5,471 nucleotides of DNA from Eubacteriales bacterium (GTDB lineage Bacteria > Bacillota > Clostridia > Christensenellales > CAG-138): NCBI GenBank assembly GCA_028703645.1, contig JAQVML010000120.1:1-5471 (forward strand), given 5' to 3'. Within the stretch, counting starts at the first letter, position 1. Each line of letters opens with the position of its first letter. Shown here one piece after another: positions 5,301-5,471 of the stretch. The position numbers were made by a program, and so were the translations under genes. The notes under the pieces are model-generated. The model did no database searches. It was not told where the DNA came from and saw only the letters and a list, made by a program, of their open reading frames with translations.

Positions 5301-5329
5301 AAAAACGGCACGATTGATTCGTGCCGTTT
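5301..5329 (-). terminator. Intrinsic terminator of the gene at the right edge
   Basis: On the minus strand, AAACGGCACGA (5329-5319) pairs perfectly with TCGTGCCGTTT (5313-5303) in an 11-bp stem with a 5-nt loop. The run of five T (5305-5301) at the end of the stem completes the signal. It starts 3 nt after the TAG stop of the upstream partial gene and separates that gene from the response regulator operon. In the plus direction the stem is followed by a poorer, interrupted T-tract. Confidence 0.88.
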
Positions 5330-5332
5330 GTG

Positions 5333-5471
5333 CTATTTCTTTTTGTCGTTTTGATGTTTGATATATTTGTTGCTCTTTACGCTCTTCTTCTCGTGTTGCT
5401 TCTTGGGCAATACTTCATATGGCGCGTCCTGCGAGTCTCGTTCCGCTTTTTTGCCAGTCAAGGCTGCATCG
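5333..5471 (-). CDS. C-terminal fragment of an unidentified gene, lysine-rich tail
   Basis: On the minus strand one frame is open from the window edge to a TAG at 5335-5333, giving 45 residues; a strong terminator starts 3 nt later, which supports it as a true gene end. Of the other two minus frames, one meets a TGA at about codon 19 and the other at about codon 4. The visible part is hydrophilic and basic, with 12 lysines in the last 23 residues (for example LPKKQHEKKS and a KKK terminus), and has no membrane segment. Such tails occur on RNA-binding proteins and as cytoplasmic ends of membrane proteins, but I do not recognise the family. The rest lies outside the window. Confidence 0.65.
   Translation of the reverse strand, partial: DAALTGKKAERDSQDAPYEVLPKKQHEKKSVKSNKYIKHQNDKKK

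Overview
The window is an ordinary-looking stretch of core chromosome from a Gram-positive, low-to-mid GC bacterium, most likely a Clostridia-type Firmicute. This rests on the style of the tyrosyl-tRNA synthetase, the strong purine-rich ribosome binding sites, the sigma-A-type promoters and the PhoP/WalR-like two-component pair. The assignment is inference from protein style, not from a search. All six genes I can support lie on the minus strand, so transcription runs from high to low coordinates. There are no insertion sequences, CRISPR arrays, tRNAs, rRNAs or phage genes.

Reading in the direction of transcription: (1) 5471-5333 is the last 45 codons of an unidentified gene with a very lysine-rich tail, closed by a strong intrinsic terminator. 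(2) 5332-5150 is a regulatory gap with a near-consensus promoter (TTGAAT, 17 bp, TATAAT) and two dyads just upstream, one of which also holds TGTAC repeats 11 bp apart. (3) 5149-4454 is an OmpR/PhoB-family response regulator. (4) 4453-4389 is a 65-bp gap with a GC-rich hairpin and no visible Shine-Dalgarno sequence. (5) 4388-2595 is a 597-residue membrane sensor histidine kinase (TM, extracytoplasmic domain, TM, HAMP, PAS-like, HisKA, HATPase). (6) 2594-2374 holds a diverged 55-bp tandem duplication, the kinase terminator, a promoter-like sequence facing backwards into the kinase, and the tyrS promoter, whose -35 lies inside the terminator stem. (7) 2373-1141 is tyrS. (8) 1162-509 is a YigZ/IMPACT-family gene that overlaps the end of tyrS. 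(9) 464-1 is the beginning of a secreted surface-type protein that runs off the window.

Functionally there are two transcription units. The regulator and kinase form a signalling operon that senses something at the cell envelope; the stimulus and targets cannot be read from the sequence. tyrS-yigZ and probably the secreted protein form a second unit that starts at the tyrS promoter. I found no previously undescribed multi-gene system. The most interesting signals are regulatory: the hairpin and missing ribosome binding site in front of the kinase, the possible antisense promoter in the terminator, the duplicated kinase gene end, the repeats upstream of the regulator promoter, and a shortened ATP-lid motif in the kinase.
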